Positions 5,973 through 7,556 of a stretch of DNA of 7,556 bases are shown here, one piece after another. The position numbers and the translations under genes are program-made. Origin of the DNA: Candidatus Woesearchaeota archaeon. Its GTDB lineage: Archaea > Nanobdellota > Nanobdellia > SCGC-AAA011-G17 > JACPNG01. The notes below the pieces were generated by a model. It worked only from the letters and a program-made list of their open reading frames with translations, had not been told where the DNA came from and did no database searches. The DNA is taken from positions 1-7,556 of the forward strand of contig JAGVXQ010000030.1 of NCBI GenBank assembly GCA_018303705.1. Direction: 5' to 3'. The number at the start of each line of letters is the position of its first letter. Positions within the stretch are counted from its first letter, which is position 1.

Positions 5973-6139
5973 GGCAATTGGAATTAGAGTTTGAAGTAGA
6001 TAGTTATAAATATTATAATAAGATTATGGAAAAGATTAGAGAAAAGTTTTCTGACATTATAAGAAATGTAGAATTTGTATTAATACAAAAAGAGTATAAA
6101 TATGTGTGGATGCCAGAGAGTTATTTGCCTTATTCTTAG
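5966..6139 (+). pseudogene. C-terminal fragment of an Lrp/AsnC-like regulator
   Basis: The plus frame reads GSWQLELEFEVDSYKYYNKI, then MEKIREKFSDIIRNVEFVLI and QKEYKYVWMPESYLPYS before a TAG. The strand-helix-strand layout and the closing KEYKY motif resemble the ligand-binding C-terminal domain of archaeal Lrp/AsnC-type regulators. The N-terminal helix-turn-helix is missing: upstream in this frame is only the antisense of the toxin remnant. An internal ATG at 6026 could start a 37-residue peptide, but I treat the piece as debris. Family assignment is from pattern memory and is moderate. Confidence 0.5.
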
Positions 6140-6246
6140 TTTATTTTTTAACCTCCTAATGAATGTTAAATTTTAAACTACGGAAAGTCCTTTATGCAAC
6201 CCAGACTTGCAATAATTTTGGGTAGGATATGATGTTTTTTATAAAG

Positions 6247-6255
6247 AAAAAAAAA
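6247..6255 (-). terminator. Oligo-T run after the orphan tRNA half
   Basis: Nine consecutive T on the minus strand directly follow the tRNA acceptor end. Oligo-T is the usual archaeal intrinsic termination signal and is common after tRNA genes. Confidence 0.45.
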
Positions 6256-6281
6256 CCGCCACGGCTCGGATTTGAACCGAG
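6256..6281 (-). pseudogene. Orphan 3' tRNA half (T-arm and acceptor strand)
   Basis: On the minus strand a perfect T-arm, CTCGG-TTCAAAT-CCGAG (6281 down to 6265), is followed by a 7-nt acceptor strand CCGTGGC (6264-6258), then G as discriminator and an oligo-T run. The matching 5' acceptor (GCCACGG on the minus strand) is not found upstream or elsewhere in the window, and the sequence ahead of the T-arm forms no anticodon stem. It is therefore a lone 3' half. It may be an attachment-site remnant left by an integrated element, the 3' part of a trans-split tRNA as known in Nanoarchaeum, or decay of a tRNA gene. The residue pattern (G discriminator, no CCA) does not fix the amino acid. Confidence 0.65.
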
Positions 6282-6311
6282 ACGATTATGAATTTTATGT
6301 CTGTATGTTTG

Positions 6312-6346
6312 TGTCTACATAGAAAGATTTATAAACAATGTAGACA
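6312..6346. promoter_or_regulatory. Inverted repeat around TATA box, likely operator
   Basis: TGTCTACAT (6312-6320) and ATGTAGACA (6338-6346) are perfect 9-bp inverted arms separated by 17 bp that contain the TATA box of the MNT/HEPN operon. The core GTCTAC recurs at 6360-6365 over the start codon, and a weaker copy TGTCTGTAT lies at 6298-6306. Arms flanking a TATA box suggest a site where a repressor, plausibly the toxin-antitoxin complex, blocks TBP/TFB access. Confidence 0.6.
6328..6335 (+). promoter_or_regulatory. TATA box for the MNT/HEPN operon
   Basis: TTTATAAA is centred about 25 nt ahead of the ATG at 6357 and predicts a leaderless messenger. The sequence is palindromic, so it could also drive minus-strand transcription toward the orphan tRNA half, with a start near 6306. 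Confidence 0.55.
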
Positions 6347-6356
6347 TAAGATAAGT

Positions 6357-6830
6357 ATGGTCTACACTGAGAGCAGAAGAATTAATGAGAAGGTATATTA
6401 TTATAGGGTGGTTTCTATAAGAAGGGGCGCTAAAATTGCAAAAAAAAGGGTATATTTAGGGCATAATATGTCTAAACTAGAACTCCAAAAAAAAGAAAAT
6501 GCTGCTGATGAGCGACTATTAATTAAAAAGATTGTAAAAGCAGATAAGGAAATTAAAAAGATTAGGCCAAAAATAATAAAGATATTAAATAAATACCATG
6601 TAGGCATGGCGGGAATCTTTGGCAGTTATTCTAGGGGTGAACAGAAAAGAACCAGTGATATTGATATTGTTGTAGATATTAAAAATAAAAATATGAGCCT
6701 GTTAGGTTTTATAAGACTAAATAGGTTATTAGAAGAGGCATTAAAAAGAAAAGTAGATTTGGTTGAGTATAGTGCAATAAAACCTAGGCTAAAAGACAGG
6801 ATTTTAAAGGAAGAGATTAGAATCATATGA
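6357..6830 (+). CDS. MNT-type nucleotidyltransferase antitoxin with N-terminal extension
   Basis: A 157-residue minimal nucleotidyltransferase preceded by an extra domain. The catalytic signature is GSYSRGEQ at 89-96 leading to D101-I-D103 (GSx10DxD), with Asp134 in KVDLVE as the likely third metal ligand. In characterised MNT/HepT pairs the MNT protein neutralises the HEPN toxin by AMPylating a Tyr; that is family knowledge. Residues 1-50 (YTESRRINEKVYYYRVVSIR, then KKRVYLG) form a basic, strand-rich module not usual in MNT antitoxins, which are generally about 100-140 residues; similar leaders occur on some archaeal Fic-like proteins as I recall. A charged helix (50-75) links the two. The start at 6357 is set by the TATA box; an upstream in-frame ATG at 6288 would lie before the promoter. 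Its stop overlaps the HEPN start by 4 nt (ATGA). Confidence 0.88.
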   Translation: MVYTESRRINEKVYYYRVVSIRRGAKIAKKRVYLGHNMSKLELQKKENAADERLLIKKIVKADKEIKKIRPKIIKILNKYHVGMAGIFGSYSRGEQKRTSDIDIVVDIKNKNMSLLGFIRLNRLLEEALKRKVDLVEYSAIKPRLKDRILKEEIRII

Positions 6831-7156
6831 AAAGGGATATAGGATTATTTATAGAAGATATTTCAGGAGGCATAAAAAATATAGGGGATTTTACAAGAGG
6901 GCTAAATAAAGAAAAATTCTCTAAAGATACATTGAGACAAAGTGCAGTAATAAGGCAATTAGAAATAATTGGAGAGGCTGTTAAAAATATACCATCTTCT
7001 TTTAGAGAAAAACATCCTAAAATTCCATGGAAAGATATAGCGGGACTTAGGGATATATTAAGCCATGCATATTTTGGAGTGAATATGGATAGGGTGTGGA
7101 ATATAGTAAAAAAAGATTTGCCAACTCTCAAAAGAGAAATAGAAAAAATAAAATGA
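6827..7156 (+). CDS. hepT: HEPN-domain toxin, HepT/DUF86 type
   Basis: A 109-residue all-helical HEPN protein of the HepT (DUF86) type, expected to be an RNase toxin. Landmarks are the N-terminal helix RDIGLFIEDISGGIKNIGDF, the conserved AVIRQLEIIGEAVKNIP (40-56), PKIPWKDIAGLRDILSHAYF (64-83) and the catalytic RX4H as Arg75 and His80. Tyr82 completes the RX4HXY motif whose Tyr is AMPylated by MNT partners. Everything needed for activity appears intact and the length is normal. It overlaps the MNT gene by ATGA, so the two are coupled. Both genes are noticeably richer in A and in AGA/AGG and ATA codons than the ribosomal genes, consistent with transfer. Confidence 0.92.
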   Translation: MKRDIGLFIEDISGGIKNIGDFTRGLNKEKFSKDTLRQSAVIRQLEIIGEAVKNIPSSFREKHPKIPWKDIAGLRDILSHAYFGVNMDRVWNIVKKDLPTLKREIEKIK

Positions 7157-7223
7157 ACCTTCCACCACCCAATTCGTTCGTTTCGCAGCAAGCTGTGGGG
7201 TAAACCCTGGAGGGGAATTTTCA
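7157..7223. other. GC-richer patch between convergent genes
   Basis: Between the HEPN stop and the stop of the minus-strand membrane protein lies a patch with several G/C runs (CCACCACCC, GTGGGGT, CCCTGGAGGGG) unlike the AT-rich surroundings. Short self-complementary bits exist (CAGC/GCTG, GGGT/ACCC) but do not build a convincing long hairpin. I cannot assign it. Confidence 0.3.
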
Positions 7224-7556
7224 TCAGTCTTTTTCTGCTGTGGTTTTCTGTATGTTTTCTGGCTCTTCTTTTTCATGTGTATCGTTGCCCGAGTCCTTTT
7301 CGCTTAGGCTCTCTTTTATATCCTTGATTTCATTCCTTATGTCCCTTGCAATATCTTTTGCCTCGCCTGCTATTTCACGCTCAAACTCACTTATCTGCTT
7401 CTTGAACAATAGCCTTATTATTACGAACAGCATCAACATTATAATAACAACTTCAGTCCATGGAAACTTTATTGTCACTATTGGCTCGCCTTTCACCATG
7501 AAATATGCTTCCCCATCAACAACATCGCTTATCATCTCTCCGTTAACATTGTTGTC
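7224..7556 (-). CDS. Single-pass membrane protein, C-terminal part
   Basis: The last 110 codons of a gene that enters from the right edge. The visible order is a strand-like segment (EAYFMVKGEPIVTIKFPW), a transmembrane helix at about 35-52 (EVVIIMLMLFVIIRLLF), a charged amphipathic helix likely to form a coiled coil (QISEFEREIAGEAKDIARDI and on to IKESLSEK), and an acidic disordered tail. Basic residues right after the membrane segment put the helix and tail in the cytoplasm, with the N-terminal part outside. An internal ATG at 7535 is not needed as a start, since the frame stays open to the edge. Family not recognised. Confidence 0.65.
   Translation of the reverse strand, partial: DNNVNGEMISDVVDGEAYFMVKGEPIVTIKFPWTEVVIIMLMLFVIIRLLFKKQISEFEREIAGEAKDIARDIRNEIKDIKESLSEKDSGNDTHEKEEPENIQKTTAEKD

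Noticed and set aside
6190..6230. Possible hairpin ACCCA...TGGGT before the orphan tRNA half
   Set aside because: A 5-bp stem with a long loop is too weak to call in AT-rich DNA.
6288..6356. Longer start for the MNT protein
   Set aside because: The ATG at 6288 lies upstream of the TATA box and inside the repeat region; the ATG at 6357 has ideal spacing.
7058..7276. Minus-strand frame across the HEPN end and the GC-richer patch
   Set aside because: It overlaps two better-supported genes and has no recognisable domain.

Overview
The window is archaeal and most likely comes from a small-genome, uncultivated (DPANN-type) lineage. The evidence is the order eL30 - NusA-like - uS12 - uS7, the archaeal/eukaryal style of those proteins, a tRNA-Val with an archaeal D-arm, TATA boxes about 25 nt ahead of start codons with little or no leader, and an archaeal Era-like GTPase paired with a DUF2073 gene. 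Base composition is AT-rich. No rRNA or CRISPR array is visible.

Layout. (1) 1-870, minus strand: the start of a DUF2073 (OapB/ArvB-type) gene and, upstream of it, its partner Era-like GTPase. (2) 945-1639, minus: one unknown gene broken by a single frame change near 1442-1448. (3) 1823-1897, plus: tRNA-Val(UAC) with encoded CCA, followed by an unknown 155-residue Cys-containing protein (1947-2414). (4) 2432-4124, minus: a tightly packed translation operon, eL30 > NusA-like KH protein > uS12 > uS7, with 1-nt gaps or ATGA overlaps. (5) 4206-5015, minus, immediately upstream on the same strand: a gene for a bacterial-type sigma-70 factor, the most striking item here. A divergent gene for a membrane-anchored unknown protein (5116-5580) shares its 100-bp upstream region. 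(6) 5581-7156: a small accessory patch with gene debris, a C-terminally truncated RelE/ParE-type toxin, a C-terminal Lrp/AsnC scrap, an orphan 3' tRNA half on the minus strand, and an apparently intact MNT/HEPN (HepT-type) toxin-antitoxin pair preceded by an inverted repeat around its TATA box. (7) 7224-7556, minus: the C-terminal part of a single-pass membrane protein.

How the parts fit. Sigma factors belong to bacterial RNA polymerase, while archaea initiate with TBP and TFB. This protein has recognisable regions 1.2 to 4.2, including the polymerase-binding segment, an aromatic promoter-melting segment and a region 4.2 helix-turn-helix. It lies directly upstream of the operon that in many archaea follows the large RNA polymerase subunit genes. 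Bacterial-like sigma factors have been reported in single-cell genomes of uncultivated archaea, so the class is known, but its function in archaea is, as far as I know, unresolved. The sigma gene itself and its neighbours appear to use ordinary archaeal TATA promoters. The accessory patch looks like a defence or addiction locus beside a tRNA-derived scar.
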